DNA of 64,000 bases from Aedes albopictus (Eukaryota > Arthropoda > Insecta > Diptera > Culicidae). This document shows, one piece after another, positions 11,112 through 22,400 of this stretch. Position 1 is the first letter of the stretch, and every line of letters starts with the position of its first letter. Below the pieces are notes generated by a model. It was not told the DNA's origin and did no database searches. It saw nothing but the letters and a program-made list of their open reading frames with translations. Both the position numbers and the translations under genes were made by a program. Where the stretch lies: contig NC_085138.1 of NCBI RefSeq assembly GCF_035046485.1, forward strand, positions 44,551,464 to 44,615,463, in the 5' to 3' direction.

Positions 11112-12431
11112 ATGGACACCAACAGTAAATCTGTTTCGACGTCCCCCCGCCTCAAGGCCTACCCTCCCGACTTTGGCGGGCCATATGTTGTTTTCTTCCG
11201 ACCCAAAAGCAAACGTTTGAACACCGTTCAAATCAGCAAGGATCTGACTAAGCGGTATTCTTCCGTTGTCTCCATTGACATGGTCGGTACAGCAAAGCTT
11301 CGGGTGACAGTAGGCGACCGAAAACACGCTAATGAGATTGTGGCCTGTGAGTTGTTTACACTTGAGTACTTCGTTTACCTTCCGAGCGCGTCGATAGAGA
11401 TTTCGGGGAAGGTCGCCGACGCATCTTTGACCTGCGAAACGATCATGCAAGGCTGTGGTCGTTTCCATAATCCTTCTCTACCTCCTGTCCAGATACTGGA
11501 TTGCCGGCAACTGCATTCGGTATCCCAGGAGGGCGAGAAGAAGGTTTACACACCATCTGAAGAATTTTCTGTGACCTTCTCCGGATCTGCATTACCAGAT
11601 CTGCTGGTGATTGGCAAACTTCGGCTACCTGTGAGGCTGTATGTACCGAAGGTAATGAATTGCATCAATTGCAAGCAGCTGGGCCACACCGCCCAGTACT
11701 GCAGCAATAAACCTCGCTGTGCAACATGCGGGGAGAGACATGTGGACGGTGCGTGTAAAACGCCGCCCAAGTGTGTTTATTGTGGCAGCGACCGTCCACA
11801 TGATCTGATTGATTGCCCAAGGTACATACAGCAGAAAAAACATCAAAAACGATCGTTGCAGCAGCGATCACGGCGAAGCTACGCCGAAATGCTGAAAAAA
11901 GCTGCCCCGACCGTTGAATCCCGTAACATCTACTCGTCTTTATCTCTCGATGATCAGGGCTCTGACTCTGAGGTCGGGGACGGGGTTCCCTTTGTTTTCA
12001 AGGGTGAAACGAGGAAACGGATGAGGCTCCAGAGACCCACCAAAAAACCTCGGAATCTGCCTAGCAGCGACCCCCAACCCACCATGACAAATTTCAAGAG
12101 TGGTAAGAAAGTCACAAAACGTTCCCCTCCGGGATTCAAAATCCAGGACGAACGAGACTTTCCATCACTCCCGGGAACATCTAAAATCCCAGATGTCCCA
12201 CGTTTTTCGAATTCTCAACCGGAAAGACAGCATTCGGAGCACCAGGAGCAACCTCATGGTGCGCCATTGTTTACGCTCTCTGGCATCGTAGACATCATCC
12301 TCAGCTTCTTCAATGCTTCAGATTCCGTGAAGAACATTGTAAAAGGACTTCTTCCTTGTGTGACCCCTCTTTTGAAGCAGTTGGCTTCTAAAATGCCCCT
12401 CCTTGCGACAATCGTATCTTTCGATGGCTAA
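11112..12431 (+). CDS. I-clade ORF1 nucleic-acid-binding protein
   Basis: An uninterrupted 439-residue frame starts at ATG 11112. Residues about 15-110 look like an RNA-binding fold found in I-element ORF1 proteins (PYVVFFRP near the start). Three Cys-rich knuckles follow at about residues 184-235 (CINCKQLGHTAQYC, CATCGERHVDGAC, CVYCGS...HDLIDC), then a basic segment and a low-complexity C-terminus. Such proteins coat the element RNA and act as gag-like chaperones during target-primed reverse transcription. The stop at 12429-12431 overlaps the ORF2 start by eight bases (ATGGCTAA). The frame is intact although ORF2 is broken. Confidence 0.85.
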   Translation: MDTNSKSVSTSPRLKAYPPDFGGPYVVFFRPKSKRLNTVQISKDLTKRYSSVVSIDMVGTAKLRVTVGDRKHANEIVACELFTLEYFVYLPSASIEISGKVADASLTCETIMQGCGRFHNPSLPPVQILDCRQLHSVSQEGEKKVYTPSEEFSVTFSGSALPDLLVIGKLRLPVRLYVPKVMNCINCKQLGHTAQYCSNKPRCATCGERHVDGACKTPPKCVYCGSDRPHDLIDCPRYIQQKKHQKRSLQQRSRRSYAEMLKKAAPTVESRNIYSSLSLDDQGSDSEVGDGVPFVFKGETRKRMRLQRPTKKPRNLPSSDPQPTMTNFKSGKKVTKRSPPGFKIQDERDFPSLPGTSKIPDVPRFSNSQPERQHSEHQEQPHGAPLFTLSGIVDIILSFFNASDSVKNIVKGLLPCVTPLLKQLASKMPLLATIVSFDG

Positions 12432-15093
12432 TTTAACCACCGAGGTCGAAGATACGATTTCGGTTCTACACTGGAACTGTCGTAGTATTACACCGAAATT
12501 AGACGTTTTTAAATTTTTAGTTAACCATTTACCATGCGATGTTTTTGCACTATCCGAAACATGGCTGACACCTGATGTAACCTTACCTTTTCCCGATTAT
12601 AATATCATTCGCCTTGATCGATCCGACTCGTACGGAGGGGTGCTTCTAGGGATCAAGAAGCAGCACTCATTTTACAGAGTCGATTTTCATCCGATGACAG
12701 GCATTGAAGCCGTCGCATGTGAGGTGACTATCCGAGGTAAAACCCTCAGTGTTGCCTCCATATATCTTCCTCCGAGAACTGTGATATCTCGCAGGGATCT
12801 CGCCCACATCTGCTCGGTTATGCCCGAGCCTCGGTTGCTCATGGGAGATTTCAACTCCCATGGTACAGGCTGGGGAGAACTGTACGATGACAGCCGTTCA
12901 ACGTTGATATATGACCTCTGCGACGACTTCAACATGACAATTTTGAATACCGGAGAAGTTACACGAGTGGCACCTCCAGCTCAAGATGGCAGCCCTAGAA
13001 ACAGCCGATTAGACCTCTCAATCTGTTCGAGCTCACTATCGCTGGAGTGTACATGGAAGGTTATCCAGGATCCCCATGGTAGTGATCATCTGCCGATTGT
13101 TGTTTCTATTTCCAATGGGTCACATCAACCTCCATCTATCGACATCGCCTACGATCTCACCAAGCACATTGACTGGGAGAAGTACGCAGAAGCAATTATC
13201 GACGGTGAGCAATCGGTAGAAGTCCTTCCACCGCGGGAAGAGTATCAGTTTCTATCAGAACTGATCATCAGTAGCGCGCTTCAGGCACAACGTCGACCAG
13301 TGCCAGGTCCGTCGGTTCGCAGGAAACCCCCCAATCCGTGGTGAGATATTGAGTGTACAGAAATCTATCGCGAGAAATCCGCGGCGTTCAAAGAGTTTCG
13401 GAAACGCGGTTCGGTCGAAAACTTCAAGCGGTTCGCTTCCCTTGAAAGCAAGTTCAAGAACTTGATCAAGGCGAAGAAAAGCGGTTACTGGCGTCGGTTC
13501 GTCGAGGGTTTGTCGCGCGAGACTTCGATGAGAACTCTTTGGAACGTCGGTAGAAGAATGTGTAACGCGTCGTCGGTCAACGAGGATCGAGAAAGCTCTC
13601 CTCGGTGGATTCTCAAGTTCGCAAAAAAAGTTTGTCCAGATTCCGTACCCGTGGAGCGAATAATTCGTGATGTTTCCGAGGATAGGGACGACATGGATAG
13701 GCCGTTTTCGATGGTTGAATTCTCACTTGCTCTTCTTTCATGTAACAATTCCGCTCCAGGAATGGATCGAATCAAGTTCAACTTGCTTAAAAACCTCCCC
13801 GACGTCGCTAAGAGGCGCTTGTTGAACTTGTTCAATCAGTTCCTGGATAACAACATCGTTCCGGATGACTGGAGACAAGTGAGGGTGATAGCTGTTCAAA
13901 AACCCGGGAAACCCGCGTCGGATCATAATTCGTACCGTCCAATCGCGATGTTGTCTTGTCTACGGAAGCTGTTGGAGAAGATGATTCTCTTTCGACTGGA
14001 CAAATGGGTTGAATCGAATGGCATGTTGTCAGATACACAGTTTGGTTTCCGCAGAGGCAAAGGTACGAACGACTGTCTTGCGTTGCTTTCTTCAGAAATT
14101 CAGCTTGCCTTTGCTCAAAAGCAGCAAATGGGATCAGTGTTTTTGGATATTAAGGGGGCTTTTGATTCAGTTTGTGTCGATGTTCTTTCTGACAAACTAC
14201 ACGACAGTGGCCTTTCACCAATTCTGAACAAATTTTTGTATAATTTGCTGTTTGAGAAGCAGATGAGTTTCGCTCATGGCGACTTGACAGTTTCACGAAT
14301 TAGCTACATGGGCCTCCCCCAGGGTTCATGTCTAAGCCCCCTTCTTTACAACTTTTTTGTCAGAGACATAGATGATTGTCTCATGGAAAACTGCACGTTA
14401 AGGCAGCTTGCGGATGACTGTGTTGTCTCTGTAACGGGATCAATAGCAGTCGATCTGCAAGGACCACTACAGGATACTTTGGACAATTTGTCTACTTGGG
14501 CTCTCAAGCTGGGTATCGAGTTCTCTCCGGAGAAAACTGAGATGGTTGTCTTTTCTAAAAAACACAAACCGGCTAAGTTTCCGCTCGTCTGATGGGTAAG
14601 ACAATCACTCATAGCATGTCTTCACAATACCTCGGCGTCTGGTTCGATTCCAAATGCACCTGGGGGAAGCATATTGTGTATCTGATACAGAAATGCCAAA
14701 AGCGAATCAACTTTATGCGAACTATTACCGGAACATGGTGGGGAGCACACCCGGAAGATCTGATCAGGCTGTACCAAACAACCATTCTATCGGTTTTAGA
14801 ATACGGTAGCTTCTGTTTTCAATCCGCGGCGAAAACACACTTGCTGAAGCTTCAACGGGTTCAGTACCGTTGCCTTCGGATCGCGTTAGGTTGCATGAAC
14901 TCGACTCACACAATGAGTTTAGAGGTACTTGCTGGTGTACAGCCTCTGACAGACCGCTTTGCGGAGTTGTCGTTCCGGTTCCTCATCCGATGCGAGGTTG
15001 TGAATCCGTTAGTCATAGAAAACTTCGAAAAGCTGCTCGAACAGAATCCCCAAACTCGTTTTATGAGTGTGTACTACTGGTACATGACACTGG

Positions 15094-15097
<4 letters not shown>
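12424..15097 (+). pseudogene. I-clade ORF2, endonuclease and reverse transcriptase part
   Basis: From ATG 12424 the frame encodes an APE-type endonuclease (HWNCRSI, SETWL, MGDFNSHGTGWG, and SDHLPIV near the end). A TGA at 13342-13344 replaces what is probably a Trp codon; the same frame then continues into the RT. RT motifs include KPASDHNSYRPIAML, FGFRRGKGT, FLDIKGAFDSV, LPQGSCLSP and a catalytic LADD where FADD or YADD is usual. A frameshift near 14590 moves the thumb region to another frame, which stays open to the insertion at 15098. The enzyme nicks target DNA and copies the element RNA. This copy is inactive. Confidence 0.85.

Positions 15098-15150
<53 letters not shown>
15098..15150. 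repeat. (GT)n microsatellite
   Basis: About 26 uninterrupted GT units lie at the left edge of the insertion in the I-clade ORF2. Confidence 0.95.
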
Positions 15151-15151
<1 letters not shown>

Positions 15152-16748
15152 TCCAACTAACCCCCACTGTCCGGCAGTGGTATTATGGAAAAAAGATTTC
15201 TGCAATACCATATTGATGCTACTGCAAAAGGCTTTAGTCCGGGAGTTAGAAGGTGATAGCTCTATTGCAGATTCAGAGACCCATTTCAGAATGGCTGGAG
15301 AGACACGTCCATTCAGAAGTCACTTTCACTTACAATAAGCCCCGCATGTGTGCATTACCGTTATCAAATGGATAATGATACTGCAAACACACTTCCTGAT
15401 TCAAAGATAATCTTCGAAACTGGCACGTATTTAGTTCAATTTGTTGTAAATACAATCAATGATCAGAACAATCTCACCGAAAACCATCCAAGGTAGCGCT
15501 GCCATCACCATGGTAACGTATTCACGCCGCAGTCAGGCTTACTCCTCCTCTCGCACAGTCAGGTCACTCCTCGTTTCACCACCCTCGCGCACGCAATCAG
15601 TCATCATTAGAACACACGTCACTTTATCTCTTTCAAAATTATGGGCATGAGGCTACAATATTTGATTCTAGAGCTCTCTAAACACTGATGGCGTGGTGTA
15701 TTAGCCGAAACCGTAGAAAACCCCGAAAAAAAAAAACAGAACAAACACTCCAAACATAAAAAGCTGTCGGTTGGCAAAACGCGGAATAGGCTAATATTTC
15801 GACACTCCCGATAGGAATTCCGGCACCGCGTGCGTTATCCGACCTGCTAGCAGCGGCATGCAATCACACACAAGACAATAAAACGCCTCCGGATGGCGTA
15901 GCGCTACCAATCATATCACGATTTGTCGGTCAAAAGCTTCAGCAACATGATATTAATTTTGAAAATATTTCTTCATAATTCTTCACAATTCTTCCCAAAA
16001 CCACAAATCACTGTACAATTCACCACACAACACAAAAACTCTTTCACACGCGAATACGGATGGCGTAGCACCGGCCAAACCGTCAGCATAATCGCGAAGA
16101 AAAAAACGAACAAGCGGACGCGAAAGAATTTGTGACGAGCAGCTCTAAACACGTCTGCACGCGGCAACGCCTACACTGAACGAAAACTCCATCCCGAAAT
16201 CGACTGATTTGTCCGACCATCCAGTCCAAATTGCCAAAATCGTGTTTTCAAATGATGAATCAATCATACGGCAATCATCCTAAAAAGCGGATGACGATCA
16301 TCTTATTCGCGTATGAGTCGACGCACGCTATGTGATTGAATATTAGTTGCAGAGCGAAGGCCACCCAGATGCACCGAATTTATTCATCGATAGCGTAACA
16401 AGTTCCTTGATCGTGACGCTCGGGACGTTGACGATTATGCGTCGCATGTTCTATCCTGGACAGGCCATCTTTTTTGAAAAGGGCGCTCGCGAGAGCATCC
16501 TGGCCACTAAGCACCCAACTTTTTTGAGAAAGTTAGCGGTGACATTATTGTTATCAATCGCTAAAAAACAAAGTTGCTCGACCATATGGTCGACATTCTA
16601 TTTTCATATCGCTGTCATCCGATTTTAGGATGACATCATTCGGTCGGTGGAACATACGGCTTCCGACCGAATGTCGTTAAGGGGCGTGATCGTATCGCCT
16701 CTCAGTCGATCTTGGGCGGGGGGTTTCGTTCAGTGTACTCTTTTTTTC
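15098..16748 (-). mobile_element. 1.65 kb insertion with 22-bp target duplication and a (GT)n edge
   Basis: The 22 bases at 15076-15097 (ACTGGTACATGACACTGGAG plus GT) recur exactly at 16749-16770, and between them ORF2 of the I element is interrupted. The inserted DNA starts with a (GT)n tract to 15150 and ends with a T-rich run. A long target duplication and a simple-repeat tail suggest a non-LTR-type or SINE-like insertion on the - strand with (AC)n as its 3' tail. Alternatively, the (GT)n is host microsatellite expansion. The interior (15151-16740) has no long credible frame and was not recognised. The string TTCGTTCAGTGTA occurs at both 16190 and 16725 (in opposite or related orientation). 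Confidence 0.6.
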
Positions 16749-16770
16749 ACTGGTACATGACACTGGAGGT

Positions 16771-17755
16771 AAGCCCAAATCCGGTTAACACCAATCGTGA
16801 CAACTTCTCAGACTTCGACAGCTCCTCTGTGGATTTTGATCTCTCTATGAAGGATGAGATCACCGGTATACCGGAATCTTTTCGTTCCATATGTATTCCA
16901 CAAATTTTTGCAAGTAAGTTCGGGCATGTTAGCGGGGCCAGACAGTTCTTCACAGATGGTTCCAAAACCAATGATTCGACTGGATTCGGTGTCTACAACG
17001 AATTTCATAGCGCCACCTTCATGCTTCAAAAGCCATGTTCGGTATACATTGCTGAGCTAGCGGCTATATACTACACCTTAGAGTACATTCGCACTCTTCC
17101 ACCTGAGCACTACTTCATTTTTACCGACAGTCTAAGCTCTCTGGAGGCTGTTCGGTCAATGAAACCGATGAAGCACTCAGCGTACTTCCTGAAAGGAATA
17201 CGCCAAGTCTTGAGTGCTTTGTCCAAACGCTCATACATCATCACCATAGCTTGGGTCCCTTCACATTGCTCAATCCCGGGCAATGAGAAAGCGGACTCTC
17301 TGGCTAAGGTGGGCGCTAGCGAAGGCGATATTTACGAGCGTCAAATCGCCTTCGGCGAATTTTTTGCATTGGCCCGTCAGGAGACCTTGATCACCTGCAA
17401 CACAAATGGAGAGATGGAGAGATGGGTAGATGGTTGCATTCCATCATCCCACAGGTGTCGAAGAAGCCATGGTTCAAAGGGTTGGATTTAGGCCGCGATT
17501 TCATTCGTGTGATGTGTCGGCTGATGTCCAACCACTATTTGTTGAACGCACACACCTTCCGTATTGGGCTCTCAGAAAGCAATCTCTGTGTCTGTGGCGT
17601 GGCTTACCAGGATATCGAACATGTTGTGTGGGGATGCAATGAGTATCGTGAGGTCAGATCTGAGCTGCATGAAATTCTCCGAGTCCGAGAAACCCGTTAG
17701 AGAAGTGTTGGCAGGACTTGATTTGGAATACATGAACCTCCCGAATACAAATTGA
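16771..17755 (+). pseudogene. I-clade ORF2, RNase H and C-terminal part
   Basis: The ORF2 frame resumes after the duplicated target. The RNase H domain has its four carboxylate positions in context: FTDGS, AELAAIYY, FTDSLSS and GNEKADSLAK. A frameshift near 17440 is followed by the Cys-rich C-terminal box (CVCGVAYQDIEHVVWGC), and another near 17690 leads to the final stop at 17753-17755. Retention of RNase H downstream of RT separates the I clade from Jockey elements. Confidence 0.8.
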
Positions 17756-17769
17756 GATGTAGCTAAGCA

Positions 17770-19810
17770 TTAGCAAACAACATCAATACACTTAGTACTG
17801 TCGTTTTATGTTGTAGCTTTAATGTACTCTGACTTCAGCTTGACATATGAAAACATGACAATGCATCTGGCTCTAATGTTACATTAGCATCTAATGTCAT
17901 ACTGATGTAAAACGATGTGCATATGAGCATCAAGATACATAAAAAAACGTTAGGATCTGCTGTTACATCAAAATGTAACGTCATGCTGATGTAAAAAGAC
18001 GTACTCATGAGCATCAAGATACATCCGAAAACATTAAGTTCTGATGTTACATCAAATTGTAACGTCATGCTGATGTATAATGATGCAAGTATAAACATCA
18101 AGAAACATTCAAAGACATTAGGCTCTAATGTTACATTTAAAAGTAACGTCATGTAATGTAAACCGATGTTCTCATAAACATCAAGATACATCTAAAAACG
18201 TAAGATTCTAATGTTACATTATGAGCTAATGTCGTACTGATGTTGAACGCTTTACTCTTTAAAAATCAAGGACATTAGATTCAGACGTTCCCTGATGTCT
18301 CCTACATCAGGATTACATTGCGATTTAGATGTGTTTATGCAAGGTAGCATACATCAGAAAATCAAATGTTTTTGATGTCATGAACAATATCCAGAACATC
18401 ACAACCTGATGTTTTCAGACATTTCTTGATGTGCAGATTTAAATGTTTACAGAAGTTTTTTAATGTGCAAAAACATAAGACTTAAACGTTTTCTGATGTA
18501 TGTTGATGTATGTAAACCTTAGATGCAAACGATATTCTAATGTTTTACGATGTAAAAAACGTTACCTCTAGACGTTTACAAATGCAGATACATCTGAAAA
18601 CGTTGGGTTCTAATTTCGTACTGATGTTGAACGACGTATTCATAAAAATTAGGAAACACTCAAAAACGTTTACTTCTAATGTTACATTAACAGCAAACGT
18701 CATGGCATGTCATGTCGTTATGTGCATAAACATCAAAATGCATTCAAAAACGTTATCTTCTAATCTTACATTATACGCCAACGTCATGCTTAAGTAAATT
18801 GAAGTACGTAAAAACATCGAAATAAACGGGGTGACATCAGATTCTAACGTTGAATCACGAAGATATCAATCGATAACGAACTTGGTTCTCCAATTATCTA
18901 AAGGGAAGTGTTGGCTCGTGTATTGCGCATATCAAAAATTCTGATATGCATTTTTTGAAGAGGGTTACCGGACCACATGGTGGTGACCCTCTTTGGGCCT
19001 AATGTGCCCCTTTAGCAAACGGTAAAGACAACACCTCAAAATTCAAGGTAACATGAGAGGACATTAGAAAAACGTCAGAATATAATGTTTCTGTATATGA
19101 ACAAACATTTGAAAACGACTAGATGTTACGTTTTTTACATCGAAAAACATTAGAATAACGTTCGAATCTAACGTTTACATACATCAACATACATCAGAAA
19201 ACATTTAAATCTAATGTTTTTTCACATCTAAAAACATATGAAAACATCAGGTTCTGATGTTCTGGGTAATATTCTTGACATCAAAAAACGATTGGTTTCC
19301 TGATGTATACATTATGTTACCTTGCATAAACACATCTAAATCGCAATGTATTCTAACGTTCAACATCAGAAAACATTCAAAACATCTGAGAACATCAGAA
19401 ATACATGCGAATCGCATGTTTCTGTGCATCAAAAAAAAACATATAAAAACGTCTAGATTTGACGTTTTGTACATTGCAAAACATCAGAAAAAACGTTGGA
19501 ATGTAACGTTTTCATACATCAATATACATCAGGGAACGTCTGAATCTATTGTTTTATACATCAACATACATCAGAAAAACGTTTGAATCTTACGTTTTTG
19601 TACATCAAAAAACATCTGAAAACGTCAGGTTTTGATGTTCTGGATAATATTCTTGACATCATAAAACATTTGATTTCCTGATGTATACATTATGTTACCT
19701 TGCATAAACACATCTAAATCGTAATGTATTCTAATGTTCAACGACAGAAGTACATTAAAACTTGATGTTGATGTACACATCAAAATTGAATGTCAGGCTA
19801 ATGCAAATTT
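17770..19810. repeat. Palindromic AT-rich block built on ACATCA/AACGTT motifs
   Basis: About 2 kb is made of short degenerate units such as ACATCAGAAAACGTT and CTAATGTTACATT in both orientations. A clear inverted pair is 18290-18420 against both 19240-19360 and 19610-19745; all share a CTTGCATAAACACATCTAAA string in one or other orientation. A separate hairpin (AGAGGGTTACC / GGTGACCCTCTT) lies near 18960-19000. It sits between the ORF2 stop and the 3' end of the I element, so it is probably a foldback element inserted in the 3' UTR. No coding potential. Confidence 0.6.
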
Positions 19811-19829
19811 TTATTCGGGCTGATTTACC

Positions 19830-20259
19830 AGTTTTTGAAACGTGTTGATGTCAGAGTTTGATGTAGTACGTTCCTTGTTTTCGTTGTCCGCCTTTTGGTT
19901 TTGTTGTTCGCCCCTGTCTGTCGTCACCCCCTTCCGTTTGTCCTCTTCTTGTCGTTTTCTACCGATAAAGTCCTTTCTTTTTGGTTCCGTTACAGATATG
20001 GACAATTTGTCCCATCAAAGTTTTAGTATAAGTTAGCAAATAATTTAGTTTTAAACCCATTAATCCGTCCTTCCCATTTTTTTTCTTCTTCAATCCTTAA
20101 CCTCGAAACAGCCGCGAGTACTTCGGCTTCCCAAACTAACATAGTTTTAAGGCAGTAATAAATTGTAAAATTTAAAATCATTGTAAAAACAAAAGATTTC
20201 GGCTCAGTTATGCCCATGTGGCGCCCGAGCCTTCCAAATAAACGAATAAGTAAAAAAAA
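19830..20259 (+). other. 3' UTR and tail of the I-clade element
   Basis: The final part contains TCGGCTCAGTTATGCC and GGCGCCCGAGCC, able to pair as a hairpin, then AATAAACGAATAAG and a short A run ending at the target duplication (20260). A structured 3' end recognised by the RT is usual in I-clade elements. No gene is seen here. Confidence 0.55.
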
Positions 20260-20480
20260 ATATATTTTCAAACCATTATTGTGCAGCGCACACAGTTGTG
20301 AAAAGAAGCGTTGACGGTCTACGGCTTTGGCTCCTCATGTTTTCACTCGCCCAATCGTGGCATTGGCTTTGCCTCGCCAGTTCACATCTTCCTCCATGAA
20401 CCCTCACTTAATTACTGAACGACTCCATACACATCTGCAAAAAAAACCTAAGAAGCTGTGCCTCTCTTTTACATTTTCAG

Positions 20481-21529
20481 ATTAAAAGGCTTTCGCCCCA
20501 GTGTATTCGTCAATCGAGCTCACAAGCGAGCGGTGTTTAAAAATGGTTCCTGCAACATAGCATCCGTTACCGGGTCCAATCGACACCTGCGCTTTCTGGT
20601 GGACCTCTTCACAACCCTGGTTGACGCACGATGGCGCTACACGCTGATGGTGTTTGCCCTAGGGTTCATGGGTTCATGGCTGTTCTTCGCCCTGCTCTAC
20701 TGGTTCATCTGCCTGGTTCACGGCGACCTGGATGAGGAAAATCTCCCGCACAATCAGGAAGCAAATGGGTGGAAACCTTGCGTTACCAACATCTACACGT
20801 ACACTTCGTGCTTCCTGTTCTCGCTGGAAACTCAGCACACCATCGGTTACGGAAATCGTGCCACCACCGAGGAATGCCCGGAAGCGATTTTTGTCATGAG
20901 TTTGCAATCTATCCACGGAGTCATGATTCAAGCCCTACTGGCTGGTATCATCTTCGCCAAGATGACCCGCCCCAAAAGTCGCTCGCAAACACTCCTATTC
21001 TCCAAGTGCGCCGTGATCTCTATGCGTGACGGCGAAATGTGCCTGATGTTCCGCGTAGGAGATCTACGCAAGAGTCACATCATCGGGGCCAACATCCGAG
21101 CGCAGTTGATTCGAGAAAGATGGAGCCGCGAAGGCGAGAATATGCCGCAGTACCAGAAGGAGCTGGCACTGACCGTCGATGGATGCGGATCGGATTTGTT
21201 CTTCATCTGGCCACAGGTCGTGGTACATCGGATTAACAGCGATTCTCCGCTGTGGGAGCTGAGTCCATTCGAGCTGCTGCACGAACGGTTCGAGATCGTC
21301 GTAGTGCTGGAGGGCACCATTGAGTCTACCGGACAGAGTACCCAAGCCCGGTCTAGCTATCTGAACACGGAGATCCTGTGGGGTCGGAGGTTCGAACCGG
21401 TTCTTGGCTTCAGCAAGGACAAGCAGAGTTACGTGATCAACTTTTCCTTGTTCAACGATACTTCACCGGTCGAGACGCCGAATTGCTCGGCCAAGGAGTT
21501 TGCTGAGGGAACAAATTACAACAGCAATG
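20481..21529 (+). CDS. Inward-rectifier K+ channel (Kir), core exon
   Basis: The exon opens after a good acceptor (TTTTACATTTTCAG) at 20480 and closes at a donor (AATG/GTAGGT) at 21529/21530. It encodes the N-terminal RAVFKNGSCNI segment, membrane helix M1 (about YTLMVFALGFMGSWLFFALL), the pore helix and selectivity filter TIGYG, helix M2 ending in a KMTRPK motif, and nearly all of the cytoplasmic IgG-like domain. Kir subunits form tetrameric K+ channels in the plasma membrane; mosquito Kirs serve Malpighian tubule K+ secretion and other epithelia. The pore-lining M2 site that is Asp in strong rectifiers is Gln (SIHGVMIQ), and the cytoplasmic Glu corresponding to Kir2.1 E224 is Gly (HIIGAN); both suggest weak rectification. 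Upstream exon(s) with the start codon are not visible. It is Kir2-like, but the paralogue is not assigned. Confidence 0.92.
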
Positions 21530-21629
21530 GTAGGTACCGAAGATCATAGGAGTAAATTGATTCATGAAATGACTATTATTGTCATAAAATTAGGATATAT
21601 GAGCGATAGAAGACTCTTATCTTTTACAG

Positions 21630-21850
21630 AAAATCTACTAAACAAGCCAACATTCGAGTACGGAAGCCTGGTGGAAAAGCTAGAACAGTATCATGTCGAG
21701 AACGAACAGGACCTACAAAGACCGCTGAAATCGGCCTTGAAGAGTGACAAAAATGGTTCACCAGGGAGGCATCCACAGACAGAGCTGGGGAATTCCGACA
21801 GCAAAAACGGAATTATGACGATCTACGACGGCGAGAGCACGGTGCTGTGA
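21630..21850 (+). CDS. Kir channel, terminal exon
   Basis: Joined in phase 1 across a 100-bp intron (21530-21629, acceptor CTTTTACAG). The exon encodes a C-terminal tail starting ENLLNKPTFEYGSLVEKL and ending at TGA 21848-21850. It lacks recognised domains beyond the end of the cytoplasmic fold. The last residues (GESTVL) end in a hydrophobic residue after Ser-Thr-Val, loosely like a C-terminal PDZ ligand, though not the canonical Kir2 Ser-X-Ile. The intron position matches that of the second Kir gene in this window. Confidence 0.88.
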
Positions 21851-22147
21851 GGTGACTTTTGTAGGCATTCACCACTGTTGTGTACGTTTGGAAGTCCGAT
21901 AGTAGGCGGATGAGAGTGCAACATTATTGTAGCGTATTGCGGTTAGCATAAGTGTAGGAGTAAAACTGCTTGTGAGATTTCAGTATACAACAACGTTCAA
22001 CTTTATATAGTTTGATCAATCTGCAGAAGATAAGAAATTATAATATAATGTAAGCAATTCTAAACGATATAAAACATGTATTTGGTTATTATATCATCTT
22101 TGGATGACAATGATAAAGCCCCGTATTAATCCATACCAGCTAAAATG
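21851..22147 (+). other. Probable Kir 3' UTR and flank
   Basis: About 300 bp after the Kir stop are AT-rich and carry no coding signal. No canonical AATAAA was found; ATTATAATATAATG lies near 22038. The region ends where a repeat arm begins at 22148. Confidence 0.4.
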
Positions 22148-22400
22148 CACAAAGCACAGTGGTCCACGAACCATATTTACGAGGAAAGATGCATTCAGCG
22201 CCTTCAAATGATTTTTTAGACAAATATGGTCTTCTACATAATTGTTGCTAATAATAAGGCCCTCTTTCCAATGTATATGAAAATTAGGGTGGTTCATATT
22301 TTCACAGAAATTGGAAACCAAACATTTTTATTTCCAAGAATAACTATAGACATTCTTCGGAAAAGTTGTAGCGCTATCAATTTTGAGCATTGACGGATCC
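22148..22400. repeat. Arm of the TGCACAATGG long-TIR family
   Basis: CAGTGGTCCACGAACC, followed by TTTACGAGGAAAGATGCATT and GGCCCTCTTTCCAAT, matches the arm of the element at 43-1665. Only one arm is present, so this is a truncated copy. Confidence 0.65.

Larger units (their letters stand above)
10280..20259 (+). mobile_element. I-clade non-LTR retrotransposon, interrupted twice
   Basis: The element has a 5' UTR (10280-11111), ORF1 with zinc knuckles, ORF2 with endonuclease, RT, RNase H and Cys-rich tail, and a 3' UTR ending in a short A-rich tail. It is bracketed by a 13-bp duplication, ATATATTTTCAAA, at 10267-10279 and 20260-20272. This fixes both ends and shows a full-length insertion. 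An RNase H domain after RT, together with this ORF1 type, fits the I clade. It is broken by an insertion at 15098-16748 and a palindromic block at about 17770-19810. Without these it would be roughly 6.3 kb. It ends about 220 bp before a Kir exon, probably inside the Kir gene's upstream intron. Confidence 0.85.

Noticed and set aside
11546..11871. Overlapping - strand frames within I-clade ORF1
   Set aside because: Shadows of the + strand zinc-knuckle gene.
19811..20271. Short charged - strand frames near 19811-20271
   Set aside because: They fall in the 3' UTR of the I element; no homology or context supports a gene.
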